A DNA stretch of 64,000 nucleotides. Source: an uncultured Parabacteroides sp. GTDB lineage: Bacteria; Bacteroidota; Bacteroidia; Bacteroidales; Tannerellaceae. The notes beneath the pieces were generated by a model that saw nothing but the letters and a program-made list of their open reading frames with translations, was not told where the DNA came from and ran no database searches. Below are positions 35,173 through 44,974 of this stretch, one piece after another; position 1 is the stretch's first letter; every line of letters begins with the position of its first letter. Both the position numbers and the translations under genes were made by a program. The stretch covers positions 1 to 64,000 of the forward strand of contig NZ_CAJJWO010000027.1 in assembly GCF_905196875.1 (NCBI RefSeq). The letters are read 5' to 3'.

Positions 35173-35733
35173 ATGATCGGGACTGAAATACATAACTTCA
35201 ATACTTTATATACTAAATACTACAGAAAATCTTTTCTGTTCACCAAATCTTATGTTCACGACGAGTGTATTGCCGAAGACATTGTATCGGATGTCCTGAT
35301 AAAATTATGGGAAATACTGAAAGAAAAGGAGATTGAACATATCGAAGCCTTACTACTGACGACATTAAAAAACAAATCACTCGACCACCTGAAACATGAA
35401 GCAATCAAGACGGAAGCGCTTCAATCGCTGACAGACATGAAACAAAGAGAACTGGATATCCGCATCTCCACCCTGGAAGCATGCAATCCCGAAGACATAT
35501 TCTCTACCGAAGTACAGCAAATAATCACCGCAACCTTAGCTCTTTTACCGGAGCAAACCCGCCGTGTATTCGAAATGAGCCGCTTCGAAAACAAAACAAA
35601 CAAAGAAATTGCCGAAGAACTTCAAATCACTGTTAAAGGAGTCGAATATCATATCACCAAAGCCTTAAAACCTTTACGGGAGAATCTGAAAGATTATCTT
35701 CCCCTCTTCTATTTCTTCTTCTTTTTCCAATAA
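35173..35733 (+). CDS. ECF RNA polymerase sigma factor, PUL 3
   Basis: A 186-residue ECF sigma factor. Region 2 is CIAEDIVSDVLIKLWE. Region 4 is LPEQTRRVFEMSRFENKTNKEIAEELQITVKGVEYHITKAL across about residues 122-165. It is more diverged from the PUL 2 and PUL 4 factors than they are from each other, notably lacking the EEDAENIVQD form of region 2. That fits recognition of a distinct promoter. It starts at ATG 35173, 35 bp after a clear promoter, and is followed by its FecR partner 83 bp downstream. Confidence 0.92.
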   Translation: MIGTEIHNFNTLYTKYYRKSFLFTKSYVHDECIAEDIVSDVLIKLWEILKEKEIEHIEALLLTTLKNKSLDHLKHEAIKTEALQSLTDMKQRELDIRISTLEACNPEDIFSTEVQQIITATLALLPEQTRRVFEMSRFENKTNKEIAEELQITVKGVEYHITKALKPLRENLKDYLPLFYFFFFFQ

Positions 35734-35815
35734 TTTTTCATTTTCCACTAGGGGTATCACTTTGTGAATCGTTTTAATAATAGCGAGGCAAAAACATGCC
35801 TATAAAAAAGAGAGA

Positions 35816-36766
35816 ATGAATCAGGAAATATTAAATAGATATATAGCCGGCGAAGCAACACCGCAAGAAAAGGAAGATGTTGCCCGCTGGCTCGACGCTG
35901 ACAAAGAAAATATGAAAGAATTTCTTGCCCGGCGCAAATTATACGATATATCTATCTGGCAACAGGAGTCGACTCCTGTTGCCAAGGGTAACTCACCCTT
36001 GGCTAATAAACGATGGACATTACGCACTATTGCAATCGAATTCTCTAAAATAGCAGCCGTCTTCCTAATTGCATTCACTGTCCTTTATTCACTCATGATG
36101 AATAAAGGCACTATCGACCCGACAAAAATGCAAACTATCTTCGTTCCACCCGGCCAACGAGCCGAACTGACACTGACCGATGGAACCAAAGTCTGGTTAA
36201 ATGCTAAAACGACTTTTACCTTCCCTGATAAATTCACAGCTTGCAGCCGTGATGTTACATTAGATGGAGAAGGTTACTTTGAGGTGACCAAAGATATGGA
36301 AAAGCCTTTCACCGTTAAGACCGATAAATATAATATAAAAGTACTGGGAACGGAATTCAATGTAACAGCCTACTCTACCTCTCCTGTCTTCGAGACTTCT
36401 TTATTAAAGGGAGCTGTCGAGGTTTCTTCGCCTGCAACAGATACCAAGATTAGCCTGGAACCCAATACCCGCACATATATAGAAAACGGAATCTTGAAAA
36501 AAGGAGTAATAGAACATCAAACCTATTTCTTATGGAAAGAAGGCCTGATCTGTTTCTATGATGAACCGGTCGGTAAAATGATAGACAAACTCGAATTATA
36601 CTATGATGTAAAGATCGATGTACAGAATAAAAAGTTACTCAAAAATCGCTATTCAGGAAAATTCAGGACAAAAGATGGTGTTGAACATGTATTGAGAGTT
36701 CTTCAGTTAAGTAACAAGTTTACCTACATAAAAGACAATGACTTGAATCTGATAACCATTAAATAA
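35816..36766 (+). CDS. FecR-type anti-sigma factor, PUL 3
   Basis: A 316-residue anti-sigma regulator. The N-terminal sigma-binding part is NRYIAGEATPQEKEDVARWL. One membrane helix follows (IAAVFLIAFTVLYSLMM, about 84-100). The periplasmic FecR domain has PPGQRAELTLTDGTKVWLN, LDGEGYFEVTKD and IKVLGTEFNVTAY, and the C-terminal DUF4974 segment has KIDVQNKKLLKNRYSGKFR. It transmits ligand occupancy of the downstream STN-type SusC to the sigma factor upstream. The gap to susC holds the second copy of the mini-frame and hairpin element. Confidence 0.94.
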   Translation: MNQEILNRYIAGEATPQEKEDVARWLDADKENMKEFLARRKLYDISIWQQESTPVAKGNSPLANKRWTLRTIAIEFSKIAAVFLIAFTVLYSLMMNKGTIDPTKMQTIFVPPGQRAELTLTDGTKVWLNAKTTFTFPDKFTACSRDVTLDGEGYFEVTKDMEKPFTVKTDKYNIKVLGTEFNVTAYSTSPVFETSLLKGAVEVSSPATDTKISLEPNTRTYIENGILKKGVIEHQTYFLWKEGLICFYDEPVGKMIDKLELYYDVKIDVQNKKLLKNRYSGKFRTKDGVEHVLRVLQLSNKFTYIKDNDLNLITIK

Positions 36767-36790
36767 ACTAATCACAAAAACAGTTAGCCT

Positions 36791-36850
36791 ATGACGTAAA
36801 AGACATGAACAAAACAAAAAACCGGAAAGTGCTCCAACACTCCCCGGTTT
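36791..36850 (+). promoter_or_regulatory. Conserved fecR-susC leader element, copy 2
   Basis: A minimal frame ATGACGTAA (36791-36799) preceded by GCCT, then after 19 nt a hairpin at 36819-36850: AAACCGG with CCGGTTT, an AA/CC internal loop, AGTG with CACT, and a 6-nt loop CTCCAA. It ends 67 nt before the susC ATG. The order and spacing match copies at 23574 and 46832. Confidence 0.65.
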
Positions 36851-36917
36851 AAAGTAAGTCAATACCCGACTTCATTCCTTAAATATCTAAGTATTAACTA
36901 ACACAGTCTACAAAAGT

Positions 36918-39900
36918 ATGAAAAATATTTTGTACGGGGATTCTTTTATCCCACTTAAACCACATTTTAAATACACATTCCGTATTATGAAATTAGTATT
37001 TGTATACCTCTTTATCTTTGTATCCGGAATATTTGCTACAGAAGCGACCTCACAAACAACCAGAGTGTCTATTGTCGCTAAAAATATTTCAACGCAGGAG
37101 CTCATGCAAGAGATCGAAAAGCAGACAGACTATCTGTTTGTATACAACAAACATGAAGTGAACCTAAATCGTAAAGTGACCATTCAGGCAAATAATCAAA
37201 CAGTTATTGAAGTCCTGAATAAAGCTTTCAACCAGACAGATATCGCTTTTGCAATGGAAGGTTCAAATATCATGTTAATGAAGAAAGAATCGAAAGATAC
37301 TCTTCCTTCTATTCAACAAAAAGGACGTACCATTAATGGAGTAGTTACAGACGAAAAAGGAGAAACGATTATCGGAGCCAACGTATCGGTAAAAGGAACA
37401 ACCATCGGAACAATCACAGACATTGATGGAAAATTTACTATGGATGTGCCGGAAGGCTCAAAGCTCCAGGTTTCTTATATCGGCTACCTGACTCAGGATG
37501 TTACAGTAGGAAACAATACCTCTCTTAATATAAAACTCCTTGAAGATACACAGAATCTGGACGAGATCGTTGTTGTTGGATACGGTGTACAGAAAAAGAG
37601 CAGTGTATCCGGAGCAATTGCGACCATCGCACAAAATGATATTAAAAAAGCAGCAACATCAAATTTAAGTGATGCTTTAGTTGGACAAATGCCTGGTCTG
37701 ATCGCTGTAAACGAATCCGGAAAACCTGGTTCAGGTTCTAAGCTTTTAATCCGTGGACAAGGAACCTGGAACAATAGTGACCCGCTAGTGATTGTCGACG
37801 GCATAGAACGCGATTTCAGCAATCTGGATCCGAATGAAGTAGAAACGATCTCCGTCCTGAAGGATGCAGCAGCAGCCGCCGTATATGGTGCACGTGCAGC
37901 CAATGGCGTTATTCTTGTAACAACCAAGCGAGGAAAAGACGGAAAACCTTCCGTAAAACTGGATACTTATTATGGACTGAAAAGCGTTACACGTTATCCG
38001 GATCTTGCTACTCCTTATGAATGGGCTTCCACCCGTAACAAAGCATACCTGATGGATGGCGTCAGTCCTAACGATAACCGTATTTTCACTCAGGAACAAC
38101 TGGATAACTTCAGAACAGGTGGCCAGGGAACAGACTGGTATAAAGAAACATTTAATAAAACAGCACCTCAGTATTATGCGAACCTTAATTTATCTGGGGG
38201 ATCGGAAAAAGTAAAATATTTTGTTTCTTTAGGACATCATTCGGAAGATGGCCTGATCGACAATTTCGACTACAAGAAATATAATTTACGTTCCAACATC
38301 GATGCAAAAGTAACCGAACGGTTCACTATCGCAGCTGATATAGATGCCAGTACCAGAACGTACAATAGCCCGGGATGGAAAGCAGAAGACCTGTTTCACT
38401 ATGTAGCCCGTCAGAATCCGACACTTCCGGCCTATCATCCGAACGGTTTACCTGCCAATACAAATGGAGAACACCTTCCGGAAATGGTTCACAGCTCTGG
38501 CTATAATAAAGAAACCTACAATGATTTCCGCGTTACCTTTAAAGCAGATTATAAAATCCCCGGAATTGAAGGGTTAGTTGCTAAAGGAATGTTCTCCTAT
38601 GGTAAAAATTATATGTATAATAAGAAGTTCTTTATTCCATACTCGATGTATGACGTAAATGAAAACGGAGATATTACAAACACAAAAGTGGTAGGAGAAA
38701 AAACGAAACTGGATGAGAAATTCGATCAGGGCGACGGTTATACTTACAATATATCTTTAAATTACAACCGCACATTCGGTAAACATGATGTAGGATTTCT
38801 GTTCCTGTACGAAGAAGAATCTTCTAAAGGAAATGAATTTTCCGCCTTCCGAACTAATTTTGTTTCCAATTCGGTACCTCAACTTTCTGCCGGCGGCGAT
38901 GCGGATAAAACAAACGCAGGTAAAGCAAATGAGTGGGCACGTAACGGTCTGGTCGGACGTATTAATTACGCATACGACTCCAGATATATGGTTGAAGCAT
39001 CTTTTCGTTACGATGGTTCCATCACATTCCCCAAAGGACACAGATATGGATTCTTCCCGTCAGTTTCCGGAGCCTGGAGAATATCCAACGAAGCGTTTAT
39101 TAAAGATAACTTCTCCTTTATCGATAATCTTAAGCTAAGAGCCTCATACGGTACATTAGGTAACGACCAGGTAAAACTATGGCAATACATGTCCGAATTT
39201 GTATATTCGGATGTAGCAACCATAGGTGGAAAAAATACCAACAGTATTGCCGTTTATAAAGATTTATTCCCCAACCCCAATATCACCTGGGAAAAATCAT
39301 CTACTTTCGATGTCGGACTTGAAGGTATGTTATGGCAAGGTTTACTGAGCTTTGAACTTGACTTCTTCTCCAAAAGGACAAAAGACATTTTAGCCCCTCA
39401 GATCAGAACGATACCGGAAACATTCGGAGCCACACTGCCTGACGTCAACTATGGTATCCTGGATAATAAGGGGATAGAAATAGCGGTCAGTCACTCACAT
39501 AAAATTGGCGACTTCACTTATAAAATAGGCGGAAACTTTAGTTTCGTCCGCAATAAAGTAATCAAGTTTGATGAGAGTGAAAGTACTCCGGATTATTACA
39601 AAGTCGTTGGCAGGCCATTTACCCACACATTGAGTACCAACGGTGGAAAAGTATCGTTAATGGATAAGACGACTGAAAAAATCGGCCGCCCTTATGCCGG
39701 ACTTGTCGGTATGAAAGCGATCGGGATCTTCCAGTCACAGGAAGAAATCGATACCTGGCCTAAACAGTTCAATGGAGGCCAGAAACCGGGTGATGTCAAA
39801 TATGCAGACGTAAACGGCGACGGTATGATCAATGAAAACGACCTGATCGTTGTAGACCGTTACGGTTCTATTCCTGAAATTATCTACGGGTTCAATTTGT

Positions 39901-40352
39901 CGTGCGGATGGAAAGGTTTCGAACTGACGGCACTGTTTCAGGGGGCAGCTCATAAATCCATTATGCTGGAAGGATATGGAACCACCATGTTCCTCGACGG
40001 CTCCAGTAACTATTACAGCTATTTGTCAGACGGCTCATGGTCGCCCGAAAATACAGGAGCCAAATATCCGCGTGCCTATGTAGGAGGAAACAGTAACAAC
40101 AACCGTGCATCAAGTATATGGATGAAAAATGGTAACTACCTGCGCCTGAAAAACATTGAACTATCATATACTTTCCCAAAATCTATATTAGAAAAAACAA
40201 AAGTTATCAACGGATTACGGTTATATATTAACGGTACGAACTTATTAACGTTCGATAAGTTAGATATTATGGACCCGGAAATGACAGGCGGTTCGGCCCA
40301 ATATTATCCACAACTGAAATCAGTAAACTTTGGTCTTAATTTCACATATTAA
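36918..40352 (+). CDS. SusC-type TonB-dependent transducer with STN domain, PUL 3
   Basis: A 1144-residue outer-membrane transporter/transducer. The signal helix is LVFVYLFIFVSGIFA. The STN domain is TQELMQEIEKQTDYLFVYN (about 57-120), followed by the carboxypeptidase-D-like domain (GVVTDEKGETIIGANVSVKG) and the plug with LLIRGQGTWNNSDPLVIVDG and VYGARAANGVILVTTKRG. The barrel ends with LNFTY. A calcium-site-like DVNGDGMINEND segment lies near residue 965, common in the barrel loops of RagA-type proteins. The STN domain links it to the FecR protein just upstream. SusD follows after 14 bp. Confidence 0.95.
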   Translation: MKNILYGDSFIPLKPHFKYTFRIMKLVFVYLFIFVSGIFATEATSQTTRVSIVAKNISTQELMQEIEKQTDYLFVYNKHEVNLNRKVTIQANNQTVIEVLNKAFNQTDIAFAMEGSNIMLMKKESKDTLPSIQQKGRTINGVVTDEKGETIIGANVSVKGTTIGTITDIDGKFTMDVPEGSKLQVSYIGYLTQDVTVGNNTSLNIKLLEDTQNLDEIVVVGYGVQKKSSVSGAIATIAQNDIKKAATSNLSDALVGQMPGLIAVNESGKPGSGSKLLIRGQGTWNNSDPLVIVDGIERDFSNLDPNEVETISVLKDAAAAAVYGARAANGVILVTTKRGKDGKPSVKLDTYYGLKSVTRYPDLATPYEWASTRNKAYLMDGVSPNDNRIFTQEQLDNFRTGGQGTDWYKETFNKTAPQYYANLNLSGGSEKVKYFVSLGHHSEDGLIDNFDYKKYNLRSNIDAKVTERFTIAADIDASTRTYNSPGWKAEDLFHYVARQNPTLPAYHPNGLPANTNGEHLPEMVHSSGYNKETYNDFRVTFKADYKIPGIEGLVAKGMFSYGKNYMYNKKFFIPYSMYDVNENGDITNTKVVGEKTKLDEKFDQGDGYTYNISLNYNRTFGKHDVGFLFLYEEESSKGNEFSAFRTNFVSNSVPQLSAGGDADKTNAGKANEWARNGLVGRINYAYDSRYMVEASFRYDGSITFPKGHRYGFFPSVSGAWRISNEAFIKDNFSFIDNLKLRASYGTLGNDQVKLWQYMSEFVYSDVATIGGKNTNSIAVYKDLFPNPNITWEKSSTFDVGLEGMLWQGLLSFELDFFSKRTKDILAPQIRTIPETFGATLPDVNYGILDNKGIEIAVSHSHKIGDFTYKIGGNFSFVRNKVIKFDESESTPDYYKVVGRPFTHTLSTNGGKVSLMDKTTEKIGRPYAGLVGMKAIGIFQSQEEIDTWPKQFNGGQKPGDVKYADVNGDGMINENDLIVVDRYGSIPEIIYGFNLSCGWKGFELTALFQGAAHKSIMLEGYGTTMFLDGSSNYYSYLSDGSWSPENTGAKYPRAYVGGNSNNNRASSIWMKNGNYLRLKNIELSYTFPKSILEKTKVINGLRLYINGTNLLTFDKLDIMDPEMTGGSAQYYPQLKSVNFGLNFTY

Positions 40353-40366
40353 ATAAAGAAGGAATC

Positions 40367-42112
40367 ATGAAAAAATATATTCTATTATTAAGCGCAGTTT
40401 GCATGTTCTCATGTAACGACCTGTTTAATAAAACAAACCTGGAGTCTATGGGCTCTGATATTGTCTGGAAAGACCCTCTTCTGGTTGAAAGTTATGTCAA
40501 TAACCTATATGCTAAATATCCCAGCTGGAGCCGTGAAGAGAATGACTTCACGGATGAAGCCAGAAACGGATATCGTACACACAAGGCATGGAATGTCGTA
40601 AAAGGAGAATGGGGACTGGAAAGCAATCCGATGGAATACTGGGCTTACAGTTATATTCGCAAATGTAATGAGATATTGCAGAATATCGATGATGTAACTA
40701 TGGATGACAAACTGAAAGACAGGATGAAAGGTGAAACGACCTTCTTCAGGGCAACCGCTTATTTCAAGATGGTGATCCGTTATGGTGGCGTACCTCTTAT
40801 CCTGGAGCCCCAGACCTTTGACTCGGAAGATCTCTATCCTAAGAGAGCCAGCATCGACGAAATATTCGATTTCGTTACAAAAGAATATGAAAAAGCAGCA
40901 AGCTTCCTTAGCGAATTTAAGACACAGGATAGCAATAACTTCGGACGTGTAACCTGGGGAGCTTGCAAAGCGATGGAAGCGCGAGCCTTTTTATTCTGGG
41001 CCAGTCCATTATATAATACTTCACAAGACATGTCCCGTTGGGAAAATGCAGCCCAATTAAATAAAGAAGTAATAGACAGCGGGCTATATGAATTAAAAGA
41101 AAATGTTCGTGACCTGTTTTTGGATTATCAGTCACCCGAAAATATCTTTGCAGTCTACTACAAAATGCCTGAACGATATAATGGAATCGATGCCATGTGT
41201 AAACCGCTTGGTATCGCAAATGGAGATGCAGCTCATTGGGGACCGCTACAGGAACTGGTTGATGCTTTTCCAACAATAAATGGCCTGGATATAACAGATG
41301 ACAGTACTTACGATCCTGCTAATCCATACACAAACAGAGATCCCCGGCTCAATGCCTTTGTGGTTGTAAATGAAACACAATATTGCGGTCGTACTCAATA
41401 TAGTTATTTCGACCTGGGAACGATCGATCCTTCTTTCCCGAAAGAAGAAGCAGACAGATATAAATCATGGGAAGCCAAAGGAGAGTTCCAGGATGCAGCC
41501 GGTTCTGCGCACAACTCTCTGACTTCTTATCTTTGCCGCAAGGTTATTAAAGAAAATCTCCCCAAAGATGGTTACTCTTATAATTGGGGTAGCGAAACTC
41601 CATTTATTGAAATCCGTTTAGGTGAAGTTATTCTTAATTATGCGGAAGCTCTAAATGAGCAAGGCAATATCAACGAAGCTTGTGAACAACTAAAAATAAT
41701 CCGTCAGAGAGCAGGCATACTGAATCCGGAAGTTCCGGCTAAAAACAAGGCTAGTAAAGAAACACTCCGCAAATTCATCCAGAATGAACGTTATATCGAA
41801 TTATGCTTTGAGCAGAAACGATACTGGGATTTACGCAGATGGAAAATAGCGACAACCCATCTTGGAGGGCAAAAGTTCTCCGGTATGAAAATATATCTGA
41901 ACTTGTTGAATAATTCAGATATCATATCCTCCGAGCAATACAAAAAAGCATCTTTCACCGAACAACTGGATATGCTGAGAAAAAGCTGGACATACGAGCG
42001 TTACACAGTAGACGAAGCCCCCTATGTTTTTGATGAGAAAATGTATTTTATGCCTATTCCACGAAACGATATGGAAACAAATCCGAATTTGGAACAAAAC
42101 AGTGGTTGGTAA
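40367..42112 (+). CDS. SusD/RagB-type surface lipoprotein, PUL 3
   Basis: A 581-residue RagB/SusD lipoprotein (lipobox MFSC, Cys16). The N-terminal SusD-like_3 part has LVESYVNNLYAKYP and YIRKCNEILQNID. The C-terminal RagB part has EIRLGEVILNYAEALNEQG, FIQNERYIELCFEQKRYWDLRRW and PIPRNDMETNPNLEQNSGW, the standard end of the family. It forms the ligand-capturing lid of the SusC upstream. It is larger and of a different SusD subgroup from the proteins of PULs 1 and 2. Confidence 0.95.
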   Translation: MKKYILLLSAVCMFSCNDLFNKTNLESMGSDIVWKDPLLVESYVNNLYAKYPSWSREENDFTDEARNGYRTHKAWNVVKGEWGLESNPMEYWAYSYIRKCNEILQNIDDVTMDDKLKDRMKGETTFFRATAYFKMVIRYGGVPLILEPQTFDSEDLYPKRASIDEIFDFVTKEYEKAASFLSEFKTQDSNNFGRVTWGACKAMEARAFLFWASPLYNTSQDMSRWENAAQLNKEVIDSGLYELKENVRDLFLDYQSPENIFAVYYKMPERYNGIDAMCKPLGIANGDAAHWGPLQELVDAFPTINGLDITDDSTYDPANPYTNRDPRLNAFVVVNETQYCGRTQYSYFDLGTIDPSFPKEEADRYKSWEAKGEFQDAAGSAHNSLTSYLCRKVIKENLPKDGYSYNWGSETPFIEIRLGEVILNYAEALNEQGNINEACEQLKIIRQRAGILNPEVPAKNKASKETLRKFIQNERYIELCFEQKRYWDLRRWKIATTHLGGQKFSGMKIYLNLLNNSDIISSEQYKKASFTEQLDMLRKSWTYERYTVDEAPYVFDEKMYFMPIPRNDMETNPNLEQNSGW

Positions 42113-42138
42113 TCGATTTGACAGAATAATAAAATTAA

Positions 42139-42603
42139 ATGACGATGAAACATTTTATATATACTATATTTGTATGCCTGTTTGTATTAACGGGGTGTGA
42201 TAGTGAAGAGCCTGGTTACGGATATAAGGATCCGGTCGTATACTTCTCAAGAGCAGGTATTCTGGAAACAAAGATCACTGGTAGTGAAATTCCGGTATCC
42301 GTTTATTGTAGCGGGAATCCTGATCGGGGATCAGTAACAGTATCAGCTGCAGTAGAGAGATCTTTATATGACTCTTTTACGGGAAAATCCGACTATCAGT
42401 TAGTTCCGGAAAGTTTTTATACTACCTCCTCGTGGACGGTAGATATACCTAAAAAGGAACAAATAGGAATATTCAATATCCCGATACAGGCTTCCGCCTT
42501 AAGTAAAGGAAAATATGTATTGCCATTGAAGCTTACGAACTCATCTCCTTTCGAACTGTTGAAAGATAAAGACGTATTATATCTTACATTCGTAATAGAA
42601 TAG
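42139..42603 (+). CDS. DUF1735-like surface lipoprotein
   Basis: A 154-residue lipoprotein (lipobox LTGC, Cys20) with DPVVYFSRAG, YQLVPESFYT and LSKGKYVLPLKLTN. This is the beta-sandwich pattern of the DUF1735 domain found at the N-terminus of many PUL-encoded surface glycan-binding proteins and endo-glycosidases. Here it is the only domain, so it is probably a stand-alone auxiliary surface binder. It follows SusD in the operon. A terminator-like hairpin directly after it separates it from the enzyme gene. Confidence 0.78.
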   Translation: MTMKHFIYTIFVCLFVLTGCDSEEPGYGYKDPVVYFSRAGILETKITGSEIPVSVYCSGNPDRGSVTVSAAVERSLYDSFTGKSDYQLVPESFYTTSSWTVDIPKKEQIGIFNIPIQASALSKGKYVLPLKLTNSSPFELLKDKDVLYLTFVIE

Positions 42604-42615
42604 GAAATACTCCCC

Positions 42616-42651
42616 AATTACCTGCCTTACTTTAAGACAGGTAATTTTTTA
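42616..42651 (+). terminator. Intra-PUL terminator or attenuator
   Basis: AATTACCTG pairs with CAGGTAATT (9 bp), with an inner CTTA/TAAG stem, followed by TTTT. It lies between the DUF1735-like gene and the enzyme gene of PUL 3, so the enzyme is expected to be expressed below the SusC/SusD level unless it has its own promoter. Confidence 0.8.
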
Positions 42652-42703
42652 TATGAAGATACTGAATTTTATAAATAAAGACAACACCTTAAAACTTAAT
42701 ATC

Positions 42704-44740
42704 ATGAAGACTAAATTGTTTCTTTTTTTATCTCTTTTTGTCCTGTCTTCGACAGAAATAAATATTTCTGCTCATACTCCCTCAACGATCGACCATCCCG
42801 AAAATTCACGGAAAACATTAAAAAGGAGCGAAAGCTTCCTGGGATTCCATTTTGATTTTCATGCAGGTCTGGATTGTAATGAAATTGGTAAAAGACTCAC
42901 AGAAGAGATGATCGATTCCCTACTTATCCTCACTAAGCCTGATTATATACAGGTCGATTGCAAAGGCCATGCCGGTTATTCCAGTTATCCGACCGGGATA
43001 GGTAATCAGGCTCCCGGATTTGAAAAAGATATTCTGGATATATTCCGGAAAGTGACCCGAAAACATCATGTAGCCTTATATGTACATTATTCCGGTGTGT
43101 GGGATACCCGTGCCATGCAATTACACCCCGAATGGGCCATCGTTCATCAGGACGGCTCTTACGACCGTGACAAAGCAGCTTATTTTGGTCCCTATTCTGA
43201 TAAACTTTTGATCCCACAACTAAAAGAAATAGCGGCAAAAGGTATTGACGGAGCATGGATCGATGGAGATTGCTGGAGTGCCATTCCTGATTATTCACAG
43301 TATATGCAACAATTCTATACCACCGAGACTGGTAAAAAAATAATGCCTAAAAAAGGAGAAGAAGGGTATCAGGAATTTCTGGAACTAAACCGGAAAGCCT
43401 TCCGCATATATATGAAAAAATATATCGATGCAATTCATCAGGCTTATCCCGAATTTCAGATAACAAGTAACTGGTCATACTCATCCATGATGCCCGAAAA
43501 GATCGATACTCCCGTAGACTTTCTCTCCGGTGACGTTGCCGGCAGGAATGGTGTTTACAGTGCTGCCTGGGAAGCCCGTTGTCTGGCTTTACAAGGAAAA
43601 CCCTGGGATTTAATGTCATGGGGATTTAACTACAATCAAGGTTTGCCTTCTTCCAAATCACTGGTTATGCTACAACAGGAAGCCGCGGAAGTAATCGCCA
43701 TGGGTGGAGGTTTTCAAACTTACTATCAACAAAACAGGGATGGTTCATTAAAAACAATCTATTTTGATCAAATGGCAAAACTGGCCTCCTGGTGTCGTGA
43801 CAGGCAAACATTTTGCCATCATAGCAAGCCTGTACCACAAATAGCTTTATGGTATTCCACACATGCCTGGAAAAAAGCGCAATCAAGCTTATATACCAGC
43901 GAGCAGAGTTGGCGGATGGCAGAAACATTAAATATCTTACTGGATGGTCGACAAACTGTCGAAGTACTAATGGATCACTATCTGAAAGATCATATAAACG
44001 AATATCCGTTAGTTGTTTTACCTGAATGGGCTGAGATCGGTACGGAAATGAGAAAGATCGTCCTTCAATATGTCGAGAATGGAGGAAACTTACTTATTTC
44101 AGGGGTTGATGCAAGTCGCGCTTTTGCAAATGAAATAAAAGTCGAATTAACTGAATATCCACAAAACAGCAATGTATTCCTATTTGCAAATAATGAATCA
44201 GCAGCATTGAATACCCGGTGGCAAAAAGTAATTCCCTCGAAAGATATCGTTTCTTTCGGCATTATGAAAACATGTGATGATCCGAACTATGATAATGAAT
44301 CTTATCCGGTAGCCACCATAACTCCTTATGGAAAAGGTAAAATAGCTGCAGTATACAGTGATCTGGCTGATCCTTATCGCTCAAACCGTTCTTCTAATGT
44401 CGCTGCAATCTTCAATTCTTTAGTAAGAACCTTACATCCGAAAGCATTAGCAACCATAGAAGGTAATGGTCGTATGCACCTCATACTGGCTCAAAAAGAG
44501 GATAATTGGATTGTCAATATCATTAATATCGACGGAGAACATAACAACAGCCAGGTCTCTATCTACGATACGGTTCTATCAACAGGTCCCGTCGATTTAA
44601 TCATAAATACAGATAAAACTATAAAAAAGGCAGTCCTTCAGCCGGAAGGGAAAAGACTATCCGTAAAAAAAGAAAAAGGAAAATACACAATTTCCGTTCC
44701 GTCTGTCGCAATTCATAGCATAATAGAACTATCCTTCTAA
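42704..44740 (+). CDS. TIM-barrel glycoside hydrolase (GHL6/GH151-like, possible alpha-L-fucosidase), PUL 3
   Basis: A 678-residue exported protein (signal peptide ending about ISA). The N-terminal TIM barrel has FHFDFHAGLD, KPDYIQVDCKGHAGYSSYP, LYVHYSGVWD, IDGAWIDGDCW and ITSNWSYSSMMPE. A middle GH42-trimerisation-like domain follows (VENGGNLLISG), then a C-terminal beta domain. That architecture resembles the hypothetical glycosyl hydrolase 6 group and GH151 alpha-L-fucosidases, but I cannot place it in a family with certainty. The acidic residues of GAWIDGD are candidate active-site groups. I chose ATG 42704, which begins the signal peptide; the in-frame ATG-containing extension to 42653 overlaps the terminator. 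Confidence 0.7.
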   Translation: MKTKLFLFLSLFVLSSTEINISAHTPSTIDHPENSRKTLKRSESFLGFHFDFHAGLDCNEIGKRLTEEMIDSLLILTKPDYIQVDCKGHAGYSSYPTGIGNQAPGFEKDILDIFRKVTRKHHVALYVHYSGVWDTRAMQLHPEWAIVHQDGSYDRDKAAYFGPYSDKLLIPQLKEIAAKGIDGAWIDGDCWSAIPDYSQYMQQFYTTETGKKIMPKKGEEGYQEFLELNRKAFRIYMKKYIDAIHQAYPEFQITSNWSYSSMMPEKIDTPVDFLSGDVAGRNGVYSAAWEARCLALQGKPWDLMSWGFNYNQGLPSSKSLVMLQQEAAEVIAMGGGFQTYYQQNRDGSLKTIYFDQMAKLASWCRDRQTFCHHSKPVPQIALWYSTHAWKKAQSSLYTSEQSWRMAETLNILLDGRQTVEVLMDHYLKDHINEYPLVVLPEWAEIGTEMRKIVLQYVENGGNLLISGVDASRAFANEIKVELTEYPQNSNVFLFANNESAALNTRWQKVIPSKDIVSFGIMKTCDDPNYDNESYPVATITPYGKGKIAAVYSDLADPYRSNRSSNVAAIFNSLVRTLHPKALATIEGNGRMHLILAQKEDNWIVNIINIDGEHNNSQVSIYDTVLSTGPVDLIINTDKTIKKAVLQPEGKRLSVKKEKGKYTISVPSVAIHSIIELSF

Positions 44741-44762
44741 ATAAATAATTATTATTAATCTT

Positions 44763-44807
44763 ATCGGGTTCATACTGATCTGTAATAAGTATGAACCCGA
44801 TATTTTC
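44763..44807 (+). terminator. Terminator after PUL 3
   Basis: A perfect 14-bp stem, ATCGGGTTCATACT with AGTATGAACCCGAT, around an 11-nt loop, followed by ATTTTC. Confidence 0.85.
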
Positions 44808-44822
44808 AACTATCATTTTGAC

Positions 44823-44888
44823 ATTAATATAGCGACTAATTAGAATTAATATAGCGGGTAAATAAAATTAGTATTAAGACTAATATTA
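44823..44888. repeat. 22-bp tandem array downstream of PUL 3
   Basis: Three units start at 44823, 44845 and 44867, each 22 bp. The first two share ATTAATATAGCG exactly. The third is the near-perfect palindrome ATTAGTATTAAGACTAAT. ATTA/TAAT-type dyads centre on 44831.5, 44853.5 and 44875.5. The rest of the 435-bp gap to the next gene is AT-rich, with no supported gene. Confidence 0.65.
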
Positions 44889-44974
44889 TTTAACATATCA
44901 TATGGACAGGTACCAAACAAATTACCTATCAAATTGACTTTTCGGCAGATTAAAATAATCTGAAAAAATAGACA

